From NCBI GenBank assembly GCA_028583415.1, contig CM053275.1, positions 84,686,278-84,750,277 of the forward strand: 64,000 nucleotides of DNA, written 5' to 3'. The notes beneath the pieces are model-generated. The model did no database searches and was not told the DNA's origin. It saw nothing but the letters and a program-made list of their open reading frames with translations. The stretch is from Protea cynaroides. Its lineage: Eukaryota > Streptophyta > Magnoliopsida > Proteales > Proteaceae. Positions 35,803-48,033 of the stretch are shown in pieces (positions within the stretch are counted from its first letter, which is position 1; every line of letters begins with the position of its first letter). The translations under genes were made by a program, and so were the position numbers.

Positions 35803-37445
35803 GGAAAAATCTCACTCCGCCTCTATCCCTGTGTCCTCTCATATGAAATTTGAAATGACCACCTTACCCCTCGTGATTGTTCTCCTATTGGACCCTACGT
35901 TGGCACAAGATCCACACAACTAGATATGAATCTCAAACCATAGGCCAACCTAGTAAGGTCAACCAAGGTTTGATTGGGTTCGGCGGAGCCCGAAAGGTTT
36001 AGGCCTAGGTTGAGATATGGCAGCCCGATCAAGGACACGGAAGAGCCTGAGCTGAATGAAGGGGACTTAGGGTTAAGTTGAAGGACATCGACACAAATCA
36101 ATTGTGGATCCATGCCATGCACGTATCCTATACAATATCTCCATGACAGGTTCAAATTGTCTCCTGTCGCTAGAGGAATTCCAACCATGATCTAGCCGTT
36201 GGAGTTCACTCAGTACACACATTGGTAAGTGCACCGAGTGAATTCTAGCGTTGTACAACGGGAGATGTTTTTTTCCCACCATGTCATCAAAGTTGCTAAA
36301 ATATGCATACGAACATTAAATACTACAATCCCTTTGAGGTCGGTTCCTGTGCACGTACGTATACTCTCCATGGGATTCCATCATCATCCATTGGGTGTGA
36401 GACCCACATGTGAGATGTGAGACCCACTGGATATGGACAGTATTGAGTTCACGTGGAGGGTAAACATACGTGTAGTGCAAGTGATCTAAACTCCTATCTT
36501 CAATGGAAAAAAATCATCTCCTGCTGTCTAGTTTCTTCAATTGTGACCTAACAATTGGAGTTCACATAGTATGCAAAATGATATGCTCATTTAGTGAATT
36601 CCAGCCACTGGATTGGAGTCCCTCCTACGATAGGAGATATTTCAAACCCGATCCCCAATAGCCATGGACTGAAATAGTCAGACAAATATATCGAAGCATC
36701 CCAGCCTGTTCAATGAAAGACCCATTGGCTTTTCCTTGGACTGGAGGCTTGCATGGTTTTCCATCAATGCAGTTATGGCCATGGTTGGCATCTTCCATCC
36801 GAAAGCAACCACTACTTCCCGCGAGTCCTTTTTCCCTCTGATTGCTCTTTTTTCTTTTTTTTTTTTTTTTTTTTTTCCTTTTCTCAACCTATGATTATGA
36901 TCCAATTTTACACCTCATCTGCTCCGTTCTTTGTTGCATCAACGGTCAAAATCAATTCGACGACGAAAGTTTTCCCACATTCGTAAACAACACGCTTTCT
37001 CCTGGAATTTTCAGCGATCACGTTTGGGAAAATTCCACCAGAAAACTCATCCCATCGTTTTTCTTGGTTCTGAATCATGCTTCTTAAGAAGAATATAGTC
37101 TCGCCTTTTCTTCGAAAATCTTAACCAAATGACTAAAATACCCTTTCGAAAATAAACTGAAAGTAAACCGTATATCCTAACCGCCGATTTTTCTCTCTCA
37201 CCGACGTAATGACGGAAAGCAATTATTGATATTACGGTTTTGGACAAAACTTAGCAGGAATTGCAGTTCTACCCTTCCCATTTACCTTTTAGCTTTTGAG
37301 CACTACGGTGAGTCTTAAGTCTTAACTACTACTAACTAGTAACTGCCCCACTTTGACTCTGACAGCAGTTCAGATGCGCCATTGATTTGGTGGTTCAACC
37401 GGAGATCAGAGTGGGCTGAACGATTATGACAAACTGATACAATAA
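35798..37445. other. Intergenic sequence with small palindromes
   Basis: No gene supported. Two related palindromic blocks (about 36,170-36,270 and 36,530-36,650) share GGAGTTCAC...GTGAATTC architecture with the block at 20,100. A pyrimidine run at 36,846-36,887 produces spurious Phe-rich frames. Confidence 0.5.
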
Positions 37446-38145
37446 CGGACCTTGTTTGATAACACTCCTACTATTGGTCTGTTATTTTTACTCTAGAATT
37501 AGTCTTATGAGAATAGAATGTTGTTTGATAATATCATTCTACATCTGATTCCAAAACTTATTGATAATAAAATTCCATTTGATAAAAATGAATTTGGAAT
37601 TAATTCCAGATCTAGTGGAGGTGGCAGTCAGTGGTGGTGATGATGGTGGTGGGGTGGTGGTTGTGGTGGTGACTGTGGTGGGTGGTGGTAGTAGCAGTGG
37701 GGGTGGCGGTGGTAGTATCAGTGGGGGTGGCGGTGGTGGTGGTGGTGGTGGTAGAGGTGGTGGCTGGTGGCTAGTGGTTGGTGGCTGATGGCGATGGTGG
37801 TGGTGGTGATGGCGGCGGTGGTGATGGTGGTGGTGGTAGTGGCGGTGGTGGTGGTAGTGGCGGTGGGTGATGGTGGCAGTGGCGGTGACAGTGGCTGTGG
37901 TGGTGGTAAAGCTTTCGATTTGACCCAACTCTCTCTTTTTAATTTCTTTTCATTTGCTCTAGAGCAACGAGAGCTAATTTTTTTTACTCCAAAATTTAGG
38001 TTCCTAAAATAAAAAAGAGTTTGGTTCACTCCCTGAGAGCTTGGAATCTGACTGGACTTACCAAACGAGATTCAGCTCTGAAATTGCTCTCATAGAAATG
38101 AAATCTCGAAATCCTAGAACAGGAGGAGCGTTATCAAACAAGTCC
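37446..38145. mobile_element. Harbinger-like non-autonomous element carrying a GGT/GGC tract
   Basis: The left end GGACCTTGTTTGATAAC and the reversed right end GGACTTGTTTGATAACG are near-identical, and both sides are flanked by TAA (37443-37445 and 38146-38148), the target size and sequence preferred by PIF/Harbinger elements. The centre is a 300-bp stretch of GGT, GGC and GAT triplets. No transposase. A relative in the opposite orientation lies at about 53,745-54,431. Confidence 0.72.
37615..37910. repeat. G-rich triplet tract (GGT/GGC)n
   Basis: Nearly 300 bases of GGT-type triplets on the plus strand. Open frames on both strands here (Gly/Val-rich, or His/Pro/Thr-rich) are by-products of the repeat. 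Confidence 0.95.
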
Positions 38146-40247
38146 TAAAGACTCGAAATCAAGGTTTGGTTTCACATCTACAATGAGTACCGTGAACACA
38201 ACTATCAGGCAATCGACCAACTAAGCAAGTAGTTTGTCATATGGGATTGTGTTTTCTTTCGCCCATGCTTCATGGAACAGTTGGAAAAGATATTTCGAAC
38301 ATTTGTTCAAGAGGAATAATAATAAAATTCTAATAAATAGAATCCTCTTTGCCATAGAGGCATGGGAACTGAATCAGCTGGCCTTTGTTGATTCCTGTTC
38401 CGAATTCTGTTCAAATCAACTAGAATCAATTGGAAATCAACCAGAATCGCCTGAACCCTATAAAACTTACTGGAAATCGATGGAATCAATCAAACTGAAT
38501 TGGAATCAAGATGAACTGGTTCTATGATTCTGAATTTAAATTTTCGTTTCGATCCAGTTTGATTTCTTTTTTTCTTTTTTTTATTAAACTGGTTTAATAA
38601 AAAATAAAAAAATAAAAATAAAAACTGGTTTAATAGGTTCTTATCGATTCGATTCATTTTTAGACTGATTTAGTTTCTCAATTGAATCAGTTTGATTTGA
38701 ATTTATCAATCAATCCGATCCGATTTTGATTTTTCACCAGCTGCACAGCCCAATTAAAGGCCCAATAAATTTTGGTTTTGATTCAATGCGGACGAAAAAG
38801 TAGGACCCACAGATGACATCTTTGATCCAACTATCTCAACAGTCCATCAGACGGACGTTAAAGATCATGCAAAAGGTGGGACCCACTTCACTTAGTTAGG
38901 GTGATGAATAGGGATTTTGTGTGGGCCCCACTATGGGATGAAAAATGAAAATAGTAGTCACTACGTAGTTGCGTATTATATTGTATATACCGATCCCATG
39001 AAAACATTTATTATTATTATTATTATTATTATAATCCCTCATGCAGAAATGCGAAAGATGCCTCGTGATGTGTACCAATACAAATTTTGAGATGATGCTG
39101 CGTATCTGTCGTTGGCGCACGTCAGAATCAAGAGCTGCTTCAAAGACCCGGTCTTCTTCCATCTTTCCCTTAAAAGGCGCCATTCACTTCTCACTTCTCA
39201 CTTCTCTTTCCATTTTAATAATTTCCAATAGAAACAGATCCAAATTTAATGGAGATTAAATTTTTTATTAAAAAATTCTAAAATTTTAATAAAGAAGGGC
39301 CCAGGCCGGCATGGTAAATTCTTGTGTGCACTGATACAATAAGGGTGAAATGATCATTTTATCTTTTTATTTGGATGCCGACTCATACATATATTCTCAT
39401 TGGTCCCATGTCGACACCGGAGTCATGCAGCTAGACAGAGAACTCTTTCCCTAAATAAAATTAGTTTTAAAAAAAATTCTCTATCAGAGCAAAGCTATGT
39501 CAACACACCTCTCTCTCTCCTCTTACTCAGGTTTTAGTAATCAACTATGCATCAGCTTACAACATATATCGTTTCTTTACTAATCGTATCATTGATCCGG
39601 ACTAATTCATTGTTGTCTCTCTCTCCTCTTCTACTTTTCTTTACCAGTTTACACTCTCGTTGGTGGGAGCCAATGAGAATTGGTAACAACGCCACTCAGA
39701 GAATAACGTATTTGAAATGTGAAATAACTTCTCTATCCCTAATCATTTTATACAAAAACCCACTAAAATTGAAATTGAAGATTTTTTTTTTCTTGGTATG
39801 AAAATTGAAGAGTTTTATTTTTGGTAAAAAAATATTTTGAAGAACTGAAAAAGGGAAAAAAAAAAGAATAAAGTTGGTTCTAGAGCACATGCCTTTATCT
39901 TCCCTGCTCTGTCGTTACAACAAACCCAGCAAATTTCTTGACTTGTACAAGCACTACGCGGATCTATTTTTAGTAACTTGTTGAATCCCCATTATACCCT
40001 TATTGGCACTCATTAATGACTAAATTACTCTTACCCCTGACCACGTTATTAAATAGAGACACAATTGAAACATTTCTCAAGAAAAAAAAAAAAAAAAACA
40101 ATTTTTTCTGGTTCCAAACAGTCCTGCCAAAACCTATAAAGAATAAATATTAAAAGTAATAATAATTAATTACGGATAAGAAAATAAAAAAATTAGTTGT
40201 GACTTGTGAGTGGTATTTTTGTAATTACAAAAATGGTAAAAATTGAA
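38146..40247. other. Intergenic region upstream of the zinc-finger gene
   Basis: No gene supported. A TTA trinucleotide microsatellite lies at about 39,007-39,032. AT content rises toward 40.2 kb. Confidence 0.5.
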
Positions 40248-40314
40248 TATAAATAAAAAATAAATACCTAAACAAGCAAGACTTGCATGTTATATGTCTC
40301 TCTCTTTCCCCTTC
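40248..40314 (+). promoter_or_regulatory. Candidate core promoter of the zinc-finger gene
   Basis: TATAAATAAA (40248-40257) is followed 40 bases on by a pyrimidine patch, TCTCTCTCTTTCCCCTTC (40297-40314). This is the usual TATA plus Y-patch layout of plant core promoters. It would give a leader of roughly 270 bases before the ATG at 40559. The AT-rich surroundings make chance TATA matches likely. Confidence 0.4.
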
Positions 40315-40558
40315 ATACACATTTTTTACTGAGTTTTTATTTAATTAATTTATTAATTTATTAATTTATTGTTAATAATTTCTTAATATAGAAAAAAGAA
40401 ATTCTCTTTTTTTTTTCATTAATATAATTTTTTTTCTTGGCTCTGTGTGTCCTTTTTTAGGAGGAATGCTTGTCACCTACTCTTTAGTTTGCATTCTCTC
40501 GCTCCAGAGAGAGGGAGACAGAGAACTTGGAAGCTCTGTTGTGTTCTGTTTCTCATTC

Positions 40559-41647
40559 ATGGAGAAACACAGGTGTAAGCTTTGTTTCAAGAGTTTCGTT
40601 AATGGCAGAGCTTTGGGAGGTCATATGAGGTCTCATATGGCTACCCTGACGATTCCTCCAAAGACCCAACAAGTCATCCATCATCATCACCATCATCATC
40701 ATCAACAACTCGAAGATGAGACTGAGTTTGCCTCGTCTGCATCATCTTCTCCATCGTCTTCTTCCGGTGAGGAAGAAGAAGACAAAGCTTTGTATTACGA
40801 GCTTCGAGAGAATCCAAAGAAGAGTTTCAGGTTGGTAGATCCTGAGTTTTCTTTCGCCGTCGATGCTGGGTCGGTTGTGCAGGACAGAGAAAGCGAGACG
40901 GAATCATGTAAGAATCCATCTAGGAGACGATCGAAGAGGAATCGTAAATCAAGTATCATTGGAGATCAGAGAAATCTACAAAATCAACAACATCTAGAAC
41001 TGAAGAAGCACAAGTTGAGCAAAAGCAGTAAAGCTGAATCGCCGCCGGAGCCGGAACCGGTGAGTTCTGTATCTGATACTACTCCAGAGGAAGATGTTGC
41101 ACTTTGTCTTATGATGCTTTCTAGGGATATATGGATGAAAGAACAAGAAATGGAAGTGGTCGAAGAACAAGAAGAAGATGATGAAGAACCAGAGAAATCT
41201 TTGGAAGAGTCTGACTCGGAAGAGTTCAAATTCCCAAATCGAAGTCGGGGAAGGTACCAGTGCGGTACCTGCAAGAAGATGTTCAGGTCGTATCAAGCTT
41301 TGGGTGGACACAGAGCAAGTCATAAGAAGATCAGAGGATGTACTCCATCCTCTTCTTTTGCTGTTACAGCACATGAAGCTGAGTCTAAACCAGGTAATGC
41401 AGGAACTTCCACTGTCGATCGGAGAATCCATGAATGCCCTGTTTGTTTTAGAGTCTTTGGTTCTGGACAAGCTCTTGGTGGGCACAAGAGATCTCACATT
41501 TCTGGTTCAGTTATAGCTACAAACACTGTTAAATTTGCAGAAAATATGATAGATCTTAACCTCCCTGCTCCAATTGACGACGACGATATGAGTCAAGTTG
41601 AACTCTCTGCAGTTTCAGATGCAGAATTCGTTGATCCGACCAAATGA
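40559..41647 (+). CDS. ZAT-type C2H2 zinc-finger transcriptional repressor, three fingers
   Basis: Intronless gene for a 362-residue nuclear DNA-binding protein. Finger 1 opens the protein (C6, C9, H22, H26; ALGGH form). Fingers 2 and 3 are C235/C238/H251/H255 and C293/C296/H309/H313, both with the plant-specific QALGGH helix. Other features are eight histidines (41-48), an acidic/Ser-rich stretch, a basic RRRSKRNRKSS nuclear signal (122-132), a leucine-rich L-box (EEDVALCLMMLSRD, 177-190), a long acidic run (about 194-220) and a DLNLP EAR repression motif (332-336). This order fits the ZAT1/ZAT4/ZAT9 subgroup of C1-2i fingers, repressors in stress and growth responses. The start at MEKHRCKLC is chosen because family members begin with the first finger. 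The frame stays open upstream, and an in-frame ATG at 40466 would add 31 residues. It is the only intact host gene in the window. Confidence 0.96.
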   Translation: MEKHRCKLCFKSFVNGRALGGHMRSHMATLTIPPKTQQVIHHHHHHHHQQLEDETEFASSASSSPSSSSGEEEEDKALYYELRENPKKSFRLVDPEFSFAVDAGSVVQDRESETESCKNPSRRRSKRNRKSSIIGDQRNLQNQQHLELKKHKLSKSSKAESPPEPEPVSSVSDTTPEEDVALCLMMLSRDIWMKEQEMEVVEEQEEDDEEPEKSLEESDSEEFKFPNRSRGRYQCGTCKKMFRSYQALGGHRASHKKIRGCTPSSSFAVTAHEAESKPGNAGTSTVDRRIHECPVCFRVFGSGQALGGHKRSHISGSVIATNTVKFAENMIDLNLPAPIDDDDMSQVELSAVSDAEFVDPTK

Positions 41648-44600
41648 CGGAAGATTGAGATTGGTTTCTGTGGCATTGAAGGTAAAGAGAAATCCCAAAT
41701 CTTGTGCGATATGTGATTATTTTCAGGTTAGTTGAGCAATTGGGGCTAATGGCTCTTGTATTTACAGATTTTTATTTATTTTTTCTTATTCCTCTTCTAT
41801 CAAACAGTAGTTCTTCTACTTTTTCCTTCTTTTCTGTAATTCATTCCTTTAAATTGAACTTTTTGTAACAACTGATTTATGCATCCATCAATGGATTCAA
41901 TCCATTCACTCCAATGGAAAAAAAAATTCAATGTTTTCTGTGTATTGAGACTTTTGCAGACGATGAACTCACTCTGAAACTTTCAAAGAGTTTGATTCTG
42001 GAAACTGGTTCTGATTCTGCTGCTTCTGTTTACAGCTGTTCTAGCTAACTGTTTTCCTTTTTTCTAGTGATTAAAATATTCTAAAATAAAGTTCTTCCAA
42101 ATCTTTTTTTTTTTTTGTTTTTTTGAAACTAAGTTCGACGACCTGTCATCAATCTCTGCGTACAGTTGGAGAAGCAGCTAATTCTTCCTTATCTGCTCGT
42201 TTCTTCCTTTTCTTTCGTCTCTTTCGCCTCTCTTTTCTTTTCTGTCTTGAGTTGTTTCAAGCTTTTACTTACAACTGTTGTAACTGTGTAACAGTGTAAG
42301 ACCAGGCATGATGCATGCAGACCCAGTAAATTCTAAAAAAAAAAAAAAAATGGAAAATATTGATTTATAAAGTTACCATAATTTTCTATTTTCCAAATTA
42401 GGAAATCTTAAAAGGTGAGTCCTAGAAAGGATCAAAATCCATTCCTTTTTCAATTCACAATGAATTTACATTAATGCTTTATCCTCCATGGTAAATTCTA
42501 CAGATTGTAAAGGTATTTTAGTAATTTCATTGATGGATTTTTTTTTTCATTTTTTATTGTTTTTTGGGTTTGAATTCTCACTTCATAATTTCATCAATGA
42601 GACTTTTCCATCCATGAAAGGGGTGTGTCTCTTTTGGGTAATAAACTATGACAGATGCAATGTAAGTCTATCTGGACCATTCAATTGGAATCGTTTTTCT
42701 CTGATGACCTTTTAAAGAACCAGTATTAAAAGAAGGGAAATCTGGTTCCAACTTCCAAAGGAGTGGGACATGAACTACTGAGTGGGCAATTTTAAATGTG
42801 CTCTAGAAATTGGGTGGATCTGGGTTGATTTTATTTATAGATTTTATGTAAGGCATTAATTTTATGGCAGTGGTTTTGGTAGTTTAATTGTTGTCCTAAG
42901 ATCAACAACTATTGACTTCAATCAAAAAAAAAAAAAAAAAAGAGTAATGGTCAAGGGTTCAATTGATCGGTTCAGTCCGGTTTTAGTCTGGTTTTAGTCT
43001 GGCATGAATTAAGTTTCGGTTTTTTTTATCAGATTGGCATAATGAGTTGTTATAGGAATTTAATTCTCTCATGCCCCTCATGCTAGTGCGAGGGAAGTTT
43101 TGGATTTTCTTATCAGATTGGTATAATGAGCTGTTATAGGATTTTTATTCTCTCATGCCCCTCGTGCCGGTATGAGGGAATCCAGTGGCTGTAGTTTACT
43201 ATGCGCACTTATATATGTATTGATATACGCCCACAGTGGATGACAACCACTAGATTTCTTCATGCCGGCATGAGGGACATGAGATGATTTGAATCTGTTC
43301 AGTTTCGGTTTTAGTCCATTTGGTTGGCTTGGCTCTACTTGGTCTGGTTTTATTTTTTCATCGATCTCTAAAAACAAAGCCCAAGAGGGTTAGTTTTCCG
43401 TTTGGGCTCAATTCTGACACCCTAGTTTCCCTACCTGGCTACGTTCACCAATGGAGGGGTGCAAGACATAGATTTAGTTCATGATATGAGAAAGAGTATC
43501 AAATATCGGTATTAGTCAATATCGGTCAAGTATATGCTATATTCTAATGTGGCATACGTTTTTTGTATCAATTAGGTATCATCGATCAGCATCGGCCACG
43601 TGTCAGTCAGTAGCAGCCTGTATTTGCCAGTGTTAGTTCTTATATTTGATTCAATAAAATGATATCGTATCAATTAAGTATCCATATCAATCACGATTGA
43701 TAATGATACGATATTAATACCTAAAACCATGGCCGACGGTGGAACTCCCATTCCATAAGGCAGACCTTGGTCAAAATTATATTTCTCATCAGTCTTCTTC
43801 TTCTCCTCACTTTCATATCTTTTTCTTTAACCTCAATGGCCCACACATTGACTATTCTAAACGTGAAAGTCAGGCTGATCCATGAATCCTAGCCGTTGGA
43901 TTTGAATATATTCTTTTCCTCAATGGGCTGATCTAATCAACCAACTCGGTGGCTTTTTATGGGAGATGTTCCTTATGAGTCGGTTGGTCGTTGTTCAAAG
44001 ATAAAAAGGAGAGACAACAAAAGAATAGAGACAAGGAGAGAGAGAGAGAGTGTGTGAGTGTCCCTCACATTCTCACAAGTGGGAGGACAAAACAAAGACC
44101 TTCTAAAGCCGGCCTCCACACTCACAAAACCCCAAAAGAATGAGTCAATAACGTGATCCTTTTTTACTTCTTTCTTTCAAAGATCTAACAAACACCCACC
44201 TCACCATTTCCATCTTTCCCTCTTTGAAGGTTAGAAATTAAATAATGATCACATTATTTACAAATCAAGCCAAAATCTTAGAATTACCAAGTCAAACAAA
44301 ACTTATTTATGAAAACAATCCCAAATCCGTGAACCTTTGTTTAATTGAAACAAAGTTTTAAAACTCGGATTTGGCTAGAGTCATATTATCCTGTAAGACT
44401 CTGTCTGATTTATCCTATCATGAAATAGGTTAAATGACTTGATTTAATGTGTTCCATCAGCTCTAAAGCTTTTAACGTATCAGTCAAGTACCTAACATTT
44501 AATATAGAGCCACGGAAGAGAGTTACTTGAAGTAGAATGAAAATCGTCAAAAAATTGCTACGTACTTACTATGGTAGAATGGAGCCGGCGAAAAAGATGC

Positions 44601-46066
44601 CTGCAGAATGTGATAGTCTATTAAAAACATATACTGAAAACATTATGTTGAATTCGCAAATGCAAGACTGACCTATAAACCAAAACCTGTCTTTGCTTTG
44701 ATCAACTAACTCCATGGGAGTGGGAAGAATTGATTTCTCTATGTTTTCAAAGTATTTACTTTACCCTACTGTAATCTTACTCCAATGTAATGAAAATTGG
44801 CTGGTAAAAAGTTAAGATGGAAAGAAGAGAATTTTGTTTTTTATTTTTTATTCAACTTATCAGTTCATAAAATTTGTATTTAGGAAGATGATTTCAACAT
44901 TTTATATAATAATTTCAATGATTGAAAAATACAGTGTCAGAAACTTTGGTTGCAAGTAGAAGTGCAGGGTAAGTAGAAAGCAAATTATGAAATAAGAGAC
45001 AATCTCATGTATGAAAAAGACTAATCATATTATGTATTTTTGTCCGTATATTCTTATTGTATATTTTTGTCTGTATTTCGATCATTGGAACCCTTATTAA
45101 ATATTGAGCTCATTTCTTTGAAATTTTACAAAATTTTGACACACATAAGGCTCCATTTATTTCCATGTAAAATGATGGAAAAATAAATCAATGCTATAAA
45201 ATAGGAGTCTCCGTTGTTAGTTTACGTAATACCAAAAAAAAAAATACATATTAAACAAACAGTTTAACATATATAAGCAAACAGTAGGAAAAATTTTACA
45301 TAAAGGCATGTTTGGTTTGTTGTAAAATATGATATTTTCCATCAATAACTTTCCTCCATGTAAAATTTTTCTTATTTTTTCAATTTTTTTTTTATATTAC
45401 TAAGAAACGAATATGAGTTAGTGTTATTACCTGTTTAATTGAAATTTGAGTTCCCTGGATTTTCTTTTCTGAAAAATTCATTCTCTTCAACTCAGCCTAT
45501 GACTCCACTTTGCTCAACCTTTTTCCTTTTTCTTTTTTTCTTTTTTGGGATGATTGTGTGGGTGGAGAGGATCGGGCTATGGGGTAATGAATGGAAGAAT
45601 AAACATGAAATACAATGAATCGACAGCCTGACCTACCAGCAGCCAGCCTGACCTACCAGCAGCCACTAAAGAGGGAAAATACAGTAATCGTTTACGAAAG
45701 AATTTCTCTCCATGTTCTCTAAGGATTCCCATAGCTCTAGATATGTAAAGATGTGAGAATTTTTTAAAACACGTCCATACTTTTCTTTCCTCTTAAAAAG
45801 AGGCATGAGAGGAGGTAGATAAGATTCTCAAGAGAATCCTAGCAGCTTGAGAATACTCCAAAGTGAATTAGCTAGCCAATCCATTCATTGGCGAGGGAAT
45901 AAGAGCCACTTTACTTTCCATCACTTCTAACTACAAAACAGTTACAAAGATTCTTTTGATTCATGATGTGTGAATGCGTAAATGAGATCACTAGAGATTG
46001 AAGCAACAGCCTAATAAGAGAAACACAGTTGGATGGGATCCATTGTATTAATGGTGGAATGATCCA
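41648..46066. other. Intergenic region downstream of the zinc-finger gene
   Basis: The first few hundred bases are 3' untranslated sequence; an AATAAA occurs at 42085-42090. No further gene is supported. It holds an 82-bp near-tandem repeat (43,019-43,179), a 21-bp duplication (45,625-45,666) and MITE-like debris with ATGTAAAATTTT words near 45,150-45,370. Confidence 0.5.
43019..43179. repeat. About 82-bp tandem duplication
   Basis: TTATCAGATTGGCATAATGAG through CTCTCATGCCCCTCATGC occurs twice, the second time with a handful of changes. It is followed by a related inverted word, CATGCCGGCATGAGGG. Confidence 0.8.
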
Positions 46067-46449
46067 TGTTGGGTTGGTGTCTTGTATTCTATAGGATCCA
46101 TGTAATTATGAGGATAGTATTTGTATTAGGGTATGAGTCTATTACATTTACGGGATAAGCTAGTAATTATGTGGGATTAGGGTTTCTAGATTTTCCTATA
46201 AATTGTCTCTGTGTGGAAAACCTAGGAAAAGGCTGTAAGGGTTGTCAGAGGAGAACACTCTGACAGTGGAGAGCTTAAGGCGCTGTAAAGCTGACAGATG
46301 AGATAAGCCTGTCAGGTAGAGAGCTGTAGAAGTTTCTTGGGAATAAAGAATTTCTCTTTTCTCTGATGGACGTAGGCATCCCACGATGGGGTGTTGAACC
46401 ACGTTAATTCTTGTGTTTTCTTCTTGTTTGCGTCTCCAACTCTAACAAG

Positions 46450-46462
46450 TGGTATCAGAGCC
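46450..46462 (+). other. Primer-binding site of the LTR element
   Basis: TGGTATCAGAGCC matches the plant initiator Met tRNA 3' end and lies three bases inside the left LTR. Confidence 0.88.
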
Positions 46463-46908
46463 AGATTCGATAGATCAATCACAGATCTGGTAAAAGGAGG
46501 GAGCGGAAGTATGAAGAAGAAGAAGAAAAAAAAATGGGTACGGTTCGTTTTTTTTTTTTTTTCTACTTTAGTTGAAATTGAGAAAAAAAACCGTAAGGAA
46601 AAAAAAACAAAGGGATTGAGTTTGATTTTTTTCTCCTTTTTTTTTTTTTATTCAAAGGTGATCATTACTGTACAGATGGAGTTTTTTTTTTTTTTAAACT
46701 CTGAATCTCTGTTCGGCTTTTGAAAAAAATGATCATTGAGATAAAAAAAATAAAGAGTTTCATAAAGAGAGTAGGGAACCGGGACATCAATTTCGAGATT
46801 TGATTTGTATTTGCAACTAAGTATCTGGATGACATCTAGGGAGTGAAGTCACGGTACAGAGGAGATACAAGGGCCGGCATAGGAATCGTGCAACAGGATT
46901 GCAAGGCT

Positions 46909-46971
46909 TGCTACGAATCAAATGTCTCTAGCGGTGGCTTGCTACGAATCAAATGTCTCTAGCGGTGGCCT
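46909..46971 (+). repeat. 31-bp tandem duplication inside the LTR element
   Basis: CTTGCTACGAATCAAATG plus TCTCTAGCGGTGG occurs twice in a row and is identical, so it is recent. Confidence 0.92.
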
Positions 46972-47276
46972 GTGCACCGGATGGTGGTGTATGGGTGAGT
47001 TTGGGAGTTAGAAGGAGACGTGGAAGGGGAATGCGAGATGGCATCCCCATAGTTTCTGAGTTTGTGTTTGGTACCCAGGGTTCTGATGGTCAGCGATGGC
47101 TAAGAGATCGTGATTGGATTGATGGAGCGATGGTAGCTGTTTGTGGATCTGATCGGATTGGGGAAGTTTTCTCTGGGATCTGACGGTGGGATTGGAATCC
47201 CGACACGGTGCGCATAATGACCAGTTTATGTTGCACCATGAGGCCAAAAGAGTACTGACGAGTTGGGACAAGGAGT

Positions 47277-47445
47277 CGGATCTCTAGGTCTGCATTGAAG
47301 ATGCGGAGGTGAGAGGCTCGGGTTCCACGTGCAATTAGAGTTGCAGAGGACTAGGATGAGGAGTTGGTTCTCTAGGTCTGCACTAGAGGTGCAGAGGTGA
47401 GAGGCTCGGGTTCCAGGTGCAACTGAAGTTGCAGGAGGACTGTGA
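47277..47445 (+). repeat. About 80-bp near-tandem duplication inside the LTR element
   Basis: TCTCTAGGTCTGCA, GAGGTGAGAGGCTCGGGTTC and GTGCAA blocks occur twice in order with moderate divergence. Confidence 0.8.
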
Positions 47446-48033
47446 GTGGCGGTGATCTTTCTGGTGATGCTGCAGCAATGGGAGAGATAGAGTCACTTCA
47501 CATCGTACGGTGTTGAGTTGTACGGGACACCCAAAAAGGGTGTGGGCTATGATGGTTTGGATGTAGCAGTTTGGCAGAGACAGGTTTACAGAATCAACAT
47601 CAACGGATTTTTCTTCAAGGTGGTTTGCAGAATCCAAGCCAGGTGGAGATTTATTGGGTTGGTGTCTTGTATTCTGTGGGGTCCAGGCAATTATGAGGGT
47701 AGTATTTGTATTAGGGTATGAGTCTATTACATGTACGGGGTAAGCTTGTAATTGTGTGGGATTAGGGTTTCAGGGTTTCCCTATAAATTGTCTCTGTGTG
47801 GGAAAACCTAAGAAAATGTTGTAAGGACTGTCAGAGGAGAACACTCTAATAGTGGAGAGCTGAAGGCGCTGTAAGGCTGACAGATGAGATGAGCCTGTCA
47901 GGTAGAGAGTTGTAGAAGTTTATTGGGAATAAAAAATTTCTCTTTTCTCTAGTGAACGTAGGCATCCCACGATGGGGTGCTGAACCACATTAATTCTTGT
48001 GTTTTCTTCTTGTTTGCGTCTCCAACCCTAACA

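Larger units (their letters stand above)
46067..48033 (+). mobile_element. Non-coding LTR retrotransposon with ATCCA target duplication
   Basis: Direct repeats 46067-46447 (381 bp, TGTTGGG...TAACA) and 47652-48033 (382 bp, TATTGGG...TAACA) flank about 1.2 kb. ATCCA at 46062-46066 and ATCCA at 48034-48038 form a perfect 5-bp duplication. The primer site TGGTATCAGAGCC begins at 46450, three bases after the left LTR; a purine stretch (AGGTGGAGATT, 47641-47651) precedes the right LTR. LTRs carry TATAAATTGTC and the GACGTAGGCA...TGAACCACG region known from copia-type LTRs. The interior has no gag or pol reading frame, only internal duplications, so it must depend on enzymes from another element. 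It is larger than classical TRIMs. Confidence 0.96.

Noticed and set aside
37539..38029. Long His/Pro/Thr-rich and Gly/Val-rich frames
   Set aside because: They are produced by the GGT/GGC tract of a MITE; no gene signals. The mirror-image frames at 53734-54346 are rejected for the same reason.
40984..41497. Minus-strand frames of 96-167 codons opposite the zinc-finger gene
   Set aside because: Shadows of the coding strand; no domain and no independent gene signals.
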